Part shown: one piece after another, positions 1 to 9,199 of the stretch
How the letters are laid out: the number at the start of each line of letters is the position of its first letter
Position numbering within the stretch: the stretch's first letter is position 1
Source of the DNA: an uncultured Pseudomonadota bacterium
GTDB lineage: Bacteria > Pseudomonadota > Gammaproteobacteria > Burkholderiales > Eutrophovitaceae
Assembly: GCA_937983055.1 (NCBI GenBank)
Contig: CALJLA010000211.1
Span: forward strand, 1 to 64,000
Length of the DNA stretch: 64,000 bases
Reading direction: 5' to 3'
Position numbers and translations under genes: made by a program
Notes under the pieces: model-generated
Databases searched by the model: none
Told to the model about the DNA's origin: nothing
The model's input: only the letters and a program-made list of their open reading frames with translations

Positions 1-9
1 GCAGTATCG

Positions 10-780
10 ATGTCGCCCTCCCGGCCCGCTCCTGATTTTCAGGAATACCAGTACGCCTTCGCCCGGCACCTGCGCGATCCGAAGGGCGCCGCGCGGCCGC
101 AAGGCGTGCCCGCACGGCGCATGCGGGTGTACGGCGAGTTGCTGTTCAACAACATCGGCGGCTTTGTTTCCGGCTGCTTTCCGGTTGCGCGTGCGGTGCT
201 CGGCGAGCGCTGCTGGAAGCGGCTGCTGCGCGAGTTCTTCGCGCGGCACCGTTGCCGGACACCGTTTTTCAGGCAGATTCCGGAGGAGTTCCTGCAGTTC
301 ATTGAAGCGCGCGCGCCGCATGGCGACACGCCCGACTTCCTGCCGCATCTGCTGCATTACGAGTGGGTGGAGCTTGCGCTGGATGTCTCCGCCCTGGACC
401 GGGACTCGGTGCAATACGACGTCGGCGGCAGTCTCTGGGAGCGGGTGCCGGTCCTCAATCCCGTGCACAGGCTGCTGCACTACCCCTACGCAGTGCATCG
501 GATCGGCCGTCGCTACAAGCCGGGCCCGGAGGACCGGCAGGACACCTTCATCCTGGCCGTGCGCGATGCCGACGACCATGTGCGCTTCAATGTGCTCAAC
601 CCGGTCAGCGCGCGGCTGGTCGCGTTGCTGGAACAGGCGTCGATGACCGGGCGCGAGGCGGTGGAACGCGTCGTTCACGACATCCGCCATCCTCAACCGG
701 CGGTCGCGCTGGCCGGCGGACGGGCGCTGCTCGAAGACCTGCGCAACCAGGACGCCATTCTCGGCACCCGGCTGGCATAG
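10..780 (+). CDS. DUF2063 / BufC-HvfC-type bufferin maturation partner
   Basis: This 256-residue protein has the DUF2063 (HvfC/BufC) N-terminal region, recognisable from the conserved run [12 protein letters not shown] at about residues 38-49 and the helical pattern that follows ([10 protein letters not shown], about 58-67). In bufferin systems the DUF2063 protein is thought to hand the precursor peptide to a multinuclear non-heme iron oxygenase (MNIO, DUF692), which modifies cysteines. No signal peptide or membrane segment is visible, so it is probably cytosolic. A BufA-like peptide gene follows 178 bp downstream. The MNIO gene is not in the window. It probably lies just upstream, because another frame open from base 3 ends in TGA at 33-35 inside this gene and could be its overlapping 3' end. 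Here BufC precedes the peptide gene, unlike the common A-B-C order. The family call is fairly sure; the biochemical role is inferred. Confidence 0.82.
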   Translation: MSPSRPAPDFQEYQYAFARHLRDPKGAARPQGVPARRMRVYGELLFNNIGGFVSGCFPVARAVLGERCWKRLLREFFARHRCRTPFFRQIPEEFLQFIEARAPHGDTPDFLPHLLHYEWVELALDVSALDRDSVQYDVGGSLWERVPVLNPVHRLLHYPYAVHRIGRRYKPGPEDRQDTFILAVRDADDHVRFNVLNPVSARLVALLEQASMTGREAVERVVHDIRHPQPAVALAGGRALLEDLRNQDAILGTRLA

Positions 781-958
781 CCTGCCCTCCCCGGCCCGCC
801 ACATCCAAACGCGACGGGCCAGCGTATTTCGCCATGGATGTTCCGGCCGGCGCCGGTGGTTGCCGGCGCCGGCGGTGCATTCCGTTCACAGCGGTACGGG
901 TCAGCGTGCCGGCTGCGATCCGTACCGTTCGTCATCCAATCTTTCGGGAGGACACACC

Positions 959-1222
959 ATGGTCAACGGCAGGAAACTTACCGGCGTAGCCATCGCCGCC
1001 AGCGCGGCAGCTCTGTTCATCGGCGGCTGCGCCGCGACCGGCGGCGGCACCAGCACCGCCGGCACGGCAGCCAAGATTGCCTGCGAAGGCGTCAACGCCT
1101 GCAAGGGCATGAGCGACTGCAAGACAGCCGGCAGCAGCTGCGCCGGCCAGAATGCCTGCAAAGGCAAGGGGTTCGTCATGCTGACCTCGGCGGAGTGCCA
1201 GAAGGTCGGCGGCCGCGCCTGA
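959..1222 (+). CDS. BufA2-like periplasmic bufferin precursor peptide
   Basis: This small secreted Cys-rich peptide has 87 residues. It has an N-terminal hydrophobic signal (about residues 7-23) ending in IGGC, which resembles a lipobox with Cys24, so it may be a lipoprotein or a normally cleaved periplasmic peptide. The mature part carries Cys42, 48, 54, 61, 67 and 80 in the pattern [25 protein letters not shown]. This repeated C-x-G-x-N-x-C-K-G pattern is what I associate with BufA2-type bufferins, whose cysteines are modified by the MNIO/BufC pair and bind copper. The ATG at 959 was chosen because GGGAGG lies just upstream; a longer in-frame start at 860 has no such support. Two copies of CCGGCGCCGG (847-856 and 863-872) in the leader could form a hairpin. 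A terminator follows, so this is the last gene of the operon. Confidence 0.8.
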   Translation: MVNGRKLTGVAIAASAAALFIGGCAATGGGTSTAGTAAKIACEGVNACKGMSDCKTAGSSCAGQNACKGKGFVMLTSAECQKVGGRA

Positions 1223-1249
1223 GCGCGCACGCCCGGCAGGCGCATCAGG

Positions 1250-1278
1250 GGGCACTCGCACGGGCGGGTGCCCTTTTT
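1250..1278 (+). terminator. Intrinsic terminator of the bufferin operon
   Basis: Perfect 6-bp stem GGGCAC (1250-1255) with GTGCCC (1268-1273), a 12-nt loop and a run of five T at 1274-1278. It lies 27 bp after the BufA-like stop codon, before the convergent PCu(A)C gene. Confidence 0.85.
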
Positions 1279-1304
1279 CGTTGCCGGGGGTACGCGGCCG
1301 GGAC

Positions 1305-1760
1305 CTAGTGGTGGTGCGGCGGCGGGCTGCCGTCCAGATTGCGCACCGCGACGCCTATGTCGAGCATCTGGCGGGCGCCGTCGGCAGTCTCGACGGTCAG
1401 GGTGAGCGGCACCGATTCACCCGGGATCAGCGGCCGCTTCAGTCCGAATAGCATCACATGATAGCCGCCCGGTTTCAGGCTCACCGCCTTGCCTGCGGGC
1501 AGCTCGATGACGTCTACCGCGCGCATGCGCATGGTGCCGCCTTCCATCGTCATCCAATGCAGTTCTCCCGTCTGCGCAACCGGGCTCGTCACCGCCACCA
1601 GGCGTGCGTCCCGTGCCGAGACGATGTCGAGAAACACCCCCGCCACCTTTTGCCCTGGTGCGGTGGCGCGCGACCAGGCACCGTCGACCGCGACCTGGCC
1701 AGCGGCAAGCGCACCCAGCATCGGCACCGACATCAGCAACCCGACAAGCATCCGAATCAT
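1305..1760 (-). CDS. Periplasmic copper chaperone, PCu(A)C family
   Basis: The protein has 151 residues, with a signal peptide at about residues 1-20 (hydrophobic GLLMSVPMLGALA then AAG). The core shows the PCu(A)C copper site: His at HWMTM, Met in MRMR about ten residues later, and the C-terminal HVM. These match the H-x-M ... M ... H-x-M ligand pattern that holds Cu(I) in the periplasm for cytochrome oxidase assembly or copper tolerance. The tail ends PPPHHH, a possible extra metal-binding extension. The ATG at 1758-1760 has AGGGG upstream and puts the signal peptide at the start; the longer open frame has none. It is convergent with the bufferin peptide gene, which fits a shared copper theme. 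Whether it serves oxidase assembly or detoxification cannot be told from sequence. Confidence 0.88.
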   Translation of the reverse strand: MIRMLVGLLMSVPMLGALAAGQVAVDGAWSRATAPGQKVAGVFLDIVSARDARLVAVTSPVAQTGELHWMTMEGGTMRMRAVDVIELPAGKAVSLKPGGYHVMLFGLKRPLIPGESVPLTLTVETADGARQMLDIGVAVRNLDGSPPPHHH

Positions 1761-1851
1761 GCGGCAGCCCCTGAAAACGCGAGGCCGCATTGTTCCAAAC
1801 GCGTAGCGGCCCGGCAAGCGGCGCCCGGCAGTTATAATTCGCGCCGCCGAA

Positions 1852-2985
1852 ATGAGAGCACTCAGCCTTCTAATCCTCCTGCTGGCCGCGCTGGCGGTCC
1901 ACGCCCGCGAACTGCCGGTCGCCCCGGAGGCGCCCAATCTGACGTCCAAGGCATTCCTGCTGCTCGATTTCCAGAGCGGCAGAGTGCTGGCGTCGCGCAA
2001 TGCCGACCAGCGTATCGAGCCCGCCTCGCTCACCAAGCTGATGACCGCGTACGTCACCTTCGACGCCCTGCGCCAGAAGCGCGTTACCCTGGGCCAGCGG
2101 GTCGCTGTTTCGGAAAAAGCGTGGCGCGCGCCCGGCTCGCGCATGTTTCTCGAACCGGGCAGCCAGCCCACGGTCGAGGAACTGCTGCACGGGCTGATCG
2201 TGCAGTCGGGCAACGACGCCGCCACTGCCCTGGCGGAAGCCGTCGGCGGCAGCGAGAGCGGTTTCGTCGACCTGATGAACCGTGAAGCGAACCGGCTTGC
2301 GCTGACCGGCACGCGGTTCGCAAACGCCACCGGCCTGCCGGATGCCCAGCACTACTCCACCGCCGCGGACGTGGCCCGGGTGGCCGAGGCCATCATCCGC
2401 GAGTTTCCGCAATATTTCCCGCTCTACGGTCAGCGCGAGTACAGCTATAACGGCATCACCCAGTACAACCGCAACCGCCTGCTGGGCCGAGATCCCTACG
2501 TCGACGGCATGAAGACCGGCTTTACCGAAAGCGCCGGTTTCTGCCTGGTGTCCACCGCGGCCCGCAATAATCGCCGGCTGATCGCGGTGGTGATCGATGC
2601 CGGTTCGGAAAGCAGCCGGGTGGCGGACAGCCAGCGCCTGCTGAACTACGGCTTCGAACGGTTCGAAACCCTGCGCCTGTACGGCCGCGGCGAGCCGCTC
2701 CACCGGATTCCGGTCTGGAAAGGCGTCGACGACATTATCGCCACCGGCCTGGCCGAGGACCTGTTCGTCACCGTTCCGCGCGGGCTTGCCTCCCAGCTCG
2801 CCGCCACCCTCGAAAGCATGCAGCCGCTGCTGGCGCCGATTCGCAGCGGGCAGCCAGTCGGCACCTTGAAACTCACCTTCGACGGCCAGCCTTACGGGGA
2901 GTACCCTGTGGTCGCACTGGAGAACGTGACAGTGGCCAACCTCATGGTGCGCGCCTGGCACAGCGTGCGGCTGCTGTTCCGCTAG
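1852..2985 (+). CDS. dacA: Serine-type D-Ala-D-Ala carboxypeptidase (PBP5/6 type)
   Basis: This is a low-molecular-weight penicillin-binding protein that trims the terminal D-Ala of peptidoglycan pentapeptides in the periplasm. It has 377 residues. Residues 1-18 form a signal peptide. The three active-site motifs are clear: S59-L-T-K62 (nucleophile and base), S119-G-N121 and K221-T-G223. The C-terminal part (about 270-360) corresponds to the beta-rich PBP5 C-terminal domain, and the last residues (LMVRAWHSVRLLFR) resemble the amphipathic membrane anchor. A perfect TATAAT at 1833-1838 lies only 13 nt before the ATG, so if it is used the leader is almost absent; I see no good -35 box. It is divergent from the copper chaperone gene. 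dacA is used for the family type; dacC would be equally possible. Confidence 0.92.
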   Translation: MRALSLLILLLAALAVHARELPVAPEAPNLTSKAFLLLDFQSGRVLASRNADQRIEPASLTKLMTAYVTFDALRQKRVTLGQRVAVSEKAWRAPGSRMFLEPGSQPTVEELLHGLIVQSGNDAATALAEAVGGSESGFVDLMNREANRLALTGTRFANATGLPDAQHYSTAADVARVAEAIIREFPQYFPLYGQREYSYNGITQYNRNRLLGRDPYVDGMKTGFTESAGFCLVSTAARNNRRLIAVVIDAGSESSRVADSQRLLNYGFERFETLRLYGRGEPLHRIPVWKGVDDIIATGLAEDLFVTVPRGLASQLAATLESMQPLLAPIRSGQPVGTLKLTFDGQPYGEYPVVALENVTVANLMVRAWHSVRLLFR

Positions 2986-2997
2986 GCTCAGCGCTGC

Positions 2998-3130
2998 GCG
3001 ATCACGTTTGGGGCGCGAGGGAAGATCCCAGAAAAGGCGAACCACCAGTTTCACCAGGCCCCCAAAAAGGATCGGCTGCGGTACGGGTTTCCTTGGTGCT
3101 CTTGGTGACTTGCTGGCTCGATTTGTTGTT
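2998..3130. repeat. Decayed intergenic repeat, copy A
   Basis: This stretch between dacA and the aminotransferase gene encodes nothing recognisable. It contains GGCGAACCACCA, which recurs inverted in the 44.8-45.1 kb intergenic element, followed by the low-complexity words TTTCACCAGG and CCTTGGTGCTCTTGGTGAC. These are typical of a degenerate family of 'tccttggtg/ctcggtgtc' intergenic repeats. Boundaries are approximate and the function is unknown. Confidence 0.5.
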
Positions 3131-3180
3131 CACGGGGCTCAAGCCTGCTGGGCTCGATTAAAGGCGCGGGTAATCGTCCA

Positions 3181-4038
3181 ATGATCTATCTCAACGGCGA
3201 GTTCATGCCGATGTCGGAGGCGAAGGTCCCGGTGCTCGACCGTGGATTCATCTTCGGTGACGGCGTTTACGAACTGATTCCGGTCTATTCCCGCCGTCCT
3301 TTCCGGCTGGCGGAGCACCTCTCGCGCCTGCAGAACAGCCTGAACGGCATCCGGCTGCCCAACCCGCACCGGCCGGAGAAGTGGTCATCCCTGATCGGCC
3401 GGCTCGTCGAGCTCAACCAGGGGGACGACCAGTCGGTCTACCTGCAGGTCACGCGCGGGGTCGCGCCCCGCGATCACGCCTTCCCGCGAGATGTTGCGCC
3501 CACGGTGTTCATGATGAGCAATCCGATGAGCTATCCGCCGCAGACGCAGGTCGAGCAAGGCGTCGGCGCCGTCAGCGCGGTGGACAATCGCTGGCTGCGC
3601 TGCGACATCAAGGCCATCTCGCTGCTGCCCAATGTGCTGATGCGGCAGCTTGCGGTGGATGCCGGCTGCGCCGAGACGGTGATGTTTCGCGACGGATTCT
3701 TGAGCGAGGGCTCCGCGAGCAATATCTTCGTCGTGCGCGACGGCCTGCTGCTGGCGCCGCCGAAAAGCCACCTGATGCTGCCGGGCATCACCTACGACGT
3801 GGTGCTGGAACTTGCCGAGCAGGACGGCATCGCCTGCACTTTGCGCGAGATCGCCGAAGCGGAGGTGCGCAGCGCCGACGAGCTTTGGCTGACCTCTTCG
3901 ACCCGGGAAGTGCTGGCGGTGACCCGGCTGGACGGCCGGCCGGTCGGCGACGGCCGGCCGGGGCCGCTGTTCGGGCGCATGTACCGCCTGTACCAGGACT
4001 ACAAGACGCGCGTGATGCGCGCCCCGGCCGAGGCATGA
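3181..4038 (+). CDS. PLP aminotransferase class IV, D-amino-acid aminotransferase-like
   Basis: This is a fold-type IV PLP enzyme of 285 residues. The N-terminus YLNGEFMP and DRGFIFGDGVYE (about 20-31) are standard for the D-alanine / branched-chain aminotransferase group. Lys144 (CDIKAISLLPN) is the likely Schiff-base lysine and Glu176 (LSEGSASN) the residue that contacts the PLP ring nitrogen. It most likely interconverts D-alanine and alpha-ketoglutarate with D-glutamate and pyruvate, which suits a neighbour of a D,D-carboxypeptidase. Branched-chain or aminodeoxychorismate-type activity cannot be excluded from sequence. Its stop overlaps the ybeD start (ATGA), so it is the first gene of the ybeD-lipB-lipA operon, an order common in betaproteobacteria. 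Confidence 0.88.
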   Translation: MIYLNGEFMPMSEAKVPVLDRGFIFGDGVYELIPVYSRRPFRLAEHLSRLQNSLNGIRLPNPHRPEKWSSLIGRLVELNQGDDQSVYLQVTRGVAPRDHAFPRDVAPTVFMMSNPMSYPPQTQVEQGVGAVSAVDNRWLRCDIKAISLLPNVLMRQLAVDAGCAETVMFRDGFLSEGSASNIFVVRDGLLLAPPKSHLMLPGITYDVVLELAEQDGIACTLREIAEAEVRSADELWLTSSTREVLAVTRLDGRPVGDGRPGPLFGRMYRLYQDYKTRVMRAPAEA

Positions 4039-4298
4039 GCGACGAGAGCCTGATCCAGTACCCGCTGGATTTTCCGGTGAAGGTGATGGGGCGGCGCGAA
4101 CCGCGGCTGGTACAGACCATCATCGAGGTAGTGAAGCACCACGCGCCGGATTTCGACGAAGCCACGGTGGAAATGCGCACCAGTAAGAAGAACAACTACC
4201 TGAGCGTGACCTGCACCATCCGCGCCACCTCGCGCGAGCAGCTCGATGCGCTGTATCGCGAACTGTGCGACCACCCCTCGGTGGTGATGGTGCTATGA
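4035..4298 (+). CDS. ybeD: YbeD family protein (DUF493)
   Basis: An 87-residue cytosolic protein of the DUF493/YbeD family, a small ACT-like alpha/beta fold. The conserved LIQYPLDFPVKVMG near the N-terminus and the C-terminal [12 protein letters not shown] are typical. The exact role is not established; the gene is conserved next to lipB, and a link to lipoate metabolism or allosteric sensing has been proposed. Translation is probably coupled on both sides: the start overlaps the aminotransferase stop and the stop overlaps the lipB start, both as ATGA. The length matches the E. coli family member. Confidence 0.92.
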   Translation: MSDESLIQYPLDFPVKVMGRREPRLVQTIIEVVKHHAPDFDEATVEMRTSKKNNYLSVTCTIRATSREQLDALYRELCDHPSVVMVL

Positions 4299-4987
4299 AC
4301 GCGAGGCACGAGGCGCGAGGCACGGGGCCCGAGCAAAGCGGTACGTCCGCCCGCCCAACCGCCCTGAAACCCGTTTCGGCCGTGCAGGTGCGGCGGCTGG
4401 GACGCGTCGACTACGAGCCGACCTGGCGGGCGATGCAGCGCTTCACCGAAGCGCGCGACGCGCATACGCCGGATGAGCTTTGGCTGCTGGAACATCCGCC
4501 GGTGTACACGCTGGGCCTGGCGGCGCGCAGCGAGCATCTGCCGCGCCGGGACACCGGCATTGCCATCGTCAAGACCGATCGCGGCGGCCAGGTCACCTAC
4601 CACGGGCCGGGCCAGATCGTGCTGTACGTGCTGCTCGACCTGCGCCGCCGCGGCCTGGGGGTACGGCCGCTGGTGCGCCGGCTGGAGCGCTCGGTGATAG
4701 ACTTGCTCGGGCAGTATGGCATTCGCGGCGAGGCCCGCGAAAGCGCGCCCGGCGTGTATGTCGGCGGCGCCAAGATTGCCGCCCTGGGCCTGCGCATCCG
4801 CAACGGCCGCAGCTACCACGGCCTGGCCTTCAACGTCGACATGGACCTCGCCCCTTTCCGGGACATCGACCCCTGCGGCTACGCCGGGCTGCAGGTGACC
4901 CAGGCGCGCGAACTGGGCATCGGCGACGACATCGAAACGCTCGGTGGGAAACTTCTCGCCGCGCTGCAATCCAACCTGGAACCATGA
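4295..4987 (+). CDS. lipB: Octanoyl-[acyl carrier protein]:protein N-octanoyltransferase
   Basis: LipB moves the octanoyl group from acyl carrier protein to the lipoyl domains of pyruvate and 2-oxoglutarate dehydrogenases and the glycine cleavage H protein. The catalytic pair is visible: Lys160 (GGAKIAALG) and Cys194 (DPCGYAGLQ); the [12 protein letters not shown] motif (97-108) forms the acyl pocket. With the ATG at 4295, which overlaps the ybeD stop, the protein has 230 residues. About the first 28 precede the conserved VRRLGRVDY and are not family-like. They are encoded by a G-rich low-complexity tract (4299-4331) resembling the intergenic repeats of this genome, so the functional N-terminus may be extended or start later. 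LipA follows with an ATGA overlap. Confidence 0.93.
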   Translation: MNARHEARGTGPEQSGTSARPTALKPVSAVQVRRLGRVDYEPTWRAMQRFTEARDAHTPDELWLLEHPPVYTLGLAARSEHLPRRDTGIAIVKTDRGGQVTYHGPGQIVLYVLLDLRRRGLGVRPLVRRLERSVIDLLGQYGIRGEARESAPGVYVGGAKIAALGLRIRNGRSYHGLAFNVDMDLAPFRDIDPCGYAGLQVTQARELGIGDDIETLGGKLLAALQSNLEP

Positions 4988-5925
4988 GCGACGACACCCT
5001 GCGCCAGACCGGCGCCGACAAGACCGCGCGCAACCCGGTGAAGATCATTCCGGTCGCGCCGCTGAAGAAGCCCGACTGGATCCGCGTGAAGTCGCCCTCG
5101 TCGCGCACCTTCTACGACGTCAAGCAGATCCTGCGCGAGCACCAGCTGCACACGGTGTGCGAGGAAGCCTCCTGCCCGAACATCGGAGAATGCTTCGGCA
5201 AGGGCACCGCGACCTTCATGATTCTCGGCGACCTGTGCACCCGGCGCTGCCCGTTCTGCGACGTTGCCCACGGCCGGCCGAAGCCGCCGGACGCCAGCGA
5301 GCCGGTGAACCTGGCGAAGACCATCGCCGCGCTGAAGCTGAAGTACGTCGTGATCACCAGCGTCGACCGCGACGACCTGCGCGACGGCGGGGCGCAGCAC
5401 TTCGCCGACTGCATCGGCGCCATCCGCGAGCATTCGCCGGCGACGCAGATCGAGATTCTCACGCCGGATTTCCGCGGCCGCCTCGACAAGGCGCTCGACG
5501 CGCTGGCGCATGGCCTGCCGGACGTGATGAACCACAACCTGGAAACCGTGCCGCGGCTGTACCGGCAGGCGCGCCCAGGTGCCGACTACGCGCACTCGCT
5601 GAAGCTGCTGAAGGATTTCAAGGCCCGCTTCCCCGGCATCCCGACGAAGTCGGGCCTGATGGTCGGGCTGGGCGAAACCGACGACGAGATCCTCCAGGTG
5701 ATGCGCGATCTGCGCGCGCACGAAGTGGACATGCTGACCGTCGGCCAGTATCTGCAGCCCACCAAGGGGCATCTGCCGGTGCTGCGCTATGTCGAGCCGG
5801 CGCAGTTTGCGGTATTCGAGCGCGAAGCCGCCGCGATGGGGTTCCGCCATGCGGCCTGCGGGCCGCTGGTGCGCTCGTCCTATCACGCCGACCAGCAGGC
5901 GCACGAGGCCGGCGTCGCCGGCTGA
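4984..5925 (+). CDS. lipA: Lipoyl synthase (radical SAM)
   Basis: LipA inserts two sulfurs into protein-bound octanoyl chains to make lipoate, using one [4Fe-4S] cluster for SAM cleavage and a second as sulfur donor. Both cluster motifs are present in the 313-residue protein: the auxiliary cluster Cys59, Cys64 and Cys70 ([12 protein letters not shown]) and the radical SAM triad Cys85, Cys89 and Cys92 (CTRRCPFC). The C-terminal RSSYHA supplies the serine ligand of the auxiliary cluster. The start overlaps the lipB stop. It is the last gene of the operon, and galE converges on it 28 bp downstream. Nothing looks unusual for the family. Confidence 0.97.
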   Translation: MSDDTLRQTGADKTARNPVKIIPVAPLKKPDWIRVKSPSSRTFYDVKQILREHQLHTVCEEASCPNIGECFGKGTATFMILGDLCTRRCPFCDVAHGRPKPPDASEPVNLAKTIAALKLKYVVITSVDRDDLRDGGAQHFADCIGAIREHSPATQIEILTPDFRGRLDKALDALAHGLPDVMNHNLETVPRLYRQARPGADYAHSLKLLKDFKARFPGIPTKSGLMVGLGETDDEILQVMRDLRAHEVDMLTVGQYLQPTKGHLPVLRYVEPAQFAVFEREAAAMGFRHAACGPLVRSSYHADQQAHEAGVAG

Positions 5926-5953
5926 ATCATTGCGCGCCGGCCATTGCGGCGCG

Positions 5954-6937
<984 letters not shown>

Positions 6938-6975
6938 TTGTGTTTCAGCCGGAGTGATCTATCGGCGATTGTACT

Positions 6976-7275
6976 GAGGACTTGGGAATCAGGACTCAGG
7001 ACTCAGGACTCGGGACGCGGAAAAGAACAAAAGTCCGAAAAGCGAAACACGAAGGCGCCCAGGACACCAGGGCACGAAGTAAACCAAACCCGGGAATGCC
7101 TTTCCTGGTGGCTTGGTGATTGGGTGTTCGCAGCGGCATTTGACTTCCCGGAGCAAAAGGCAATTGCACGGGACGCATGGAAGCCTTGGTTCCCGCTTCC
7201 GCTTTTCCTCCGCGTCCTCCGTGTTCTCCGCGGCAAGAGCTGCTTTTCGCCGATGCTGAGTCCTGAGTCCCGCAG
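6976..7275. repeat. Decayed intergenic element with inverted terminal tandem tracts, copy B
   Basis: This 343-bp gap between galE and the GT9 gene contains no plausible gene. It begins with a degenerate tandem tract of the unit GGACTCA (6976-7015) and ends with an inverted copy (7255-7275, GCTGAGTCCTGAGTCCCG). In between are CGAAACACGAAGGCGCC (about 7043) and CCTCCGCGTCCTCCGTG (about 7206), words that recur near 40.05 and 44.9 kb. It looks like a worn member of a dispersed non-coding repeat family flanked by short inverted tandem arrays. No transposase is seen. Confidence 0.6.
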
Positions 7276-7280
7276 TTGAT

Positions 7281-8372
7281 TCAGCGACCGCTCATCACCG
7301 CGCGCGCAGCGTCGATCACGCGCGCCGCGGGCAGATGCGTCAGGCAGTCGCTGCGGCTGGCGATGTGGCGCTCGCAGCCTTCTTCGCGGCAGGGCACGCA
7401 GTGCGCCTCGCCCTGCACCAGGAACACGTTGCCCAGCCGGCCGGAGCCGCGCATCGGCCAGGGACTGGGCAGGTCGGCATCGAAGCCCGCCGGCCAAGGC
7501 CCCCATTTGACCGGGTTGGACGGACCGAACAGCGCCACCGTCGGCGTGCCGAGCGCCGCGGCCATATGGGTGACTGCGGTGTCGGTGCCGACGTACAGGG
7601 CCGCGCGGCTCAGCACGCAGGCGAGCGCCGCCAGATCGACCCGGCCGGCGAGGTCGATCGTCTGCGCCGGCATGCGCGGCAGCAGCGCATCGACATAGGC
7701 GCGCTCTTCCGGCGATGCACCACCCGCCACCGCCACGCGCAGGCCGTCGGCAGCCAGCGCCTGCGCCAGCGCCGCCCAGCCGTCGAGCGTCCAGCTCTTG
7801 TAGACGAATTTCGGCGACACATGCAGCACCGCAAAGCGCTCGCGCTCCAGTGACGGGAATGCGCTGCGCGCCGCCGCGGCTGCGGCCTGCGGACAGCTCG
7901 CCACCGGGTCGCCGCGCGCGCGCAGCCCCAGCAGCGCCACCACCTGCAGGTTCATGCGCACGGTATGGGTGTGCAGATCGTCGAACGGCACCCAGGCGTG
8001 AAGCAGGCGTCGCTTCCAGCGGTTCTTGCGGTCGTCGACCAGGGTGCCGACGCGGCGGCGGCCGGCCAGCCACGCGTACAGCGTTGGCCGGTCGCCCGCG
8101 AGCAGGGCAACGGCCAGGTCGTAGCGCCTGAACAACCGTGCCGCCAGACCCAGGTGGGCGCCGAGCGTCGGCCGCTCAGCGACAGTGATGACCCGGTCGA
8201 TGTCGTCGTTGCCCGCCAGCACGCCTTGGGTGCCGTCGAACACCAGCATGTCGAGCCCGGCCTGCGGATATGCGCGCTTCAGCGCGCGCACCGCGGCGGT
8301 GGCGAGCAGCACGTCGCCGATGCGGCGGGTGCAGACGACGAGGATGCGGCGCGGCGGCGCGGCGATCTGCAC
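7281..8372 (-). CDS. Glycosyltransferase family 9 (LPS heptosyltransferase-like)
   Basis: This GT-B enzyme of the ADP-heptose:LPS heptosyltransferase family has 363 residues. The N-terminal ILVVCTRRIGDVLLATAAVR is the typical GT9 start; the C-terminal donor site shows SPKFVYKSW, GTDTAVTHMAAALGTPTVALFGP and DCL near the end. It probably adds heptose or a related sugar to the LPS inner core on the cytoplasmic face. There is no ATG near the conserved start, so GTG at 8370-8372 was chosen, 5 bp after the preceding gene's stop. A Cys-rich patch (VPCREEGCERH) is typical of a GT9 subgroup. It is last in a minus-strand operon of overlapping core glycosyltransferases. Donor and acceptor are unknown. 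Confidence 0.85.
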   Translation of the reverse strand: MQIAAPPRRILVVCTRRIGDVLLATAAVRALKRAYPQAGLDMLVFDGTQGVLAGNDDIDRVITVAERPTLGAHLGLAARLFRRYDLAVALLAGDRPTLYAWLAGRRRVGTLVDDRKNRWKRRLLHAWVPFDDLHTHTVRMNLQVVALLGLRARGDPVASCPQAAAAAARSAFPSLERERFAVLHVSPKFVYKSWTLDGWAALAQALAADGLRVAVAGGASPEERAYVDALLPRMPAQTIDLAGRVDLAALACVLSRAALYVGTDTAVTHMAAALGTPTVALFGPSNPVKWGPWPAGFDADLPSPWPMRGSGRLGNVFLVQGEAHCVPCREEGCERHIASRSDCLTHLPAARVIDAARAVMSGR

Positions 8373-8377
8373 GGCGC

Positions 8378-9199
8378 TCAGGCGCGGCCGGCCTGGTACT
8401 GATCCAGCCCGAGGGTGGCGCGCACCTTGTCCGAGCGCAGCAATGCGTCGAGGCGACGCTGGTTCTCCTCCAGCCGGCTGCGGTCGTTCTCCCGATGCCA
8501 GAGATGGAACACCGGCGCGGCAAAGCGCGCGCTCTTGTGCGCGACGCCGGCGTGCAGCAGGCGGATCACCAGGTCGGAATCCTCCAGCCCCCACCCCTGG
8601 TAGGCCTCGTCCAGCCCGTTCACCCGCTCGAAGTCCGACCGCCACACCGACAGGTTGCAGGTTTTCACGCCTTCCCAGCGGGCGGGCGCTCGCCGGCGAA
8701 AGCCGCCGTCCGGCAACTGCAGCAGCGGCAGCAGCCGGTTGACATCACGCCGCAGCCAGGCGCGCCCCCACTGCGGCCAACCCCAGGCGTGAATCGGAAG
8801 ACTCTCCGCCAGTACCCGCCGGGTGAACGCCTCGCTCAGCAGCACCCGGTTTGCGGCCAGGAAGCAGCCGTGCTCGGCGAGGCGGCGGTGCGCGGCGACG
8901 AATCCCCGCACCGGCACGCAGTCGCCATCGGTGAACACCAGGTATTCGGCCTGCGTCGAGGCCACCGCCCGGTTGCGAATGGCGGCGGCGCGAAACCCCT
9001 GGTCCGCCTGCCAGACATGGCGCAGCGTCAGGCCGCGCCGCGCCGCCTGCTGCTCGACCACGCGCCGGGTGTCGCCTGTCGAGCCGTCGTCGGCGACGAT
9101 CAGCTCGAAGTCCCGGTCGCTCTGCGCACGATAGCCGGCGATCACTGCCGCCAGCGCGTCCGGCCGGTTGTATGTCGTGACGATGACCGCCAGCTTCAT
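8378..9199 (-). CDS. Glycosyltransferase family 2
   Basis: A 273-residue GT-A enzyme with the family 2 opening VIVTTYNRPDALAAVI and the metal-binding acidic pair in FTDGDC (about residue 98). The C-terminal part has the galactosyltransferase-type motif GWGLEDSDLVIRL, where ED is the likely catalytic region. It is soluble, with no membrane segment, and probably adds a hexose to a lipid-linked or core oligosaccharide. Its start overlaps the stop of the preceding glycosyltransferase (ATGA), so the two are translationally coupled. The specific linkage cannot be read from sequence. Confidence 0.87.
   Translation of the reverse strand: MKLAVIVTTYNRPDALAAVIAGYRAQSDRDFELIVADDGSTGDTRRVVEQQAARRGLTLRHVWQADQGFRAAAIRNRAVASTQAEYLVFTDGDCVPVRGFVAAHRRLAEHGCFLAANRVLLSEAFTRRVLAESLPIHAWGWPQWGRAWLRRDVNRLLPLLQLPDGGFRRRAPARWEGVKTCNLSVWRSDFERVNGLDEAYQGWGLEDSDLVIRLLHAGVAHKSARFAAPVFHLWHRENDRSRLEENQRRLDALLRSDKVRATLGLDQYQAGRA

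Noticed and set aside
6976..7015. GGACTCA repeats as a CRISPR array
   Set aside because: The units are about 10 bp, degenerate and contiguous, with no spacers and no cas genes.
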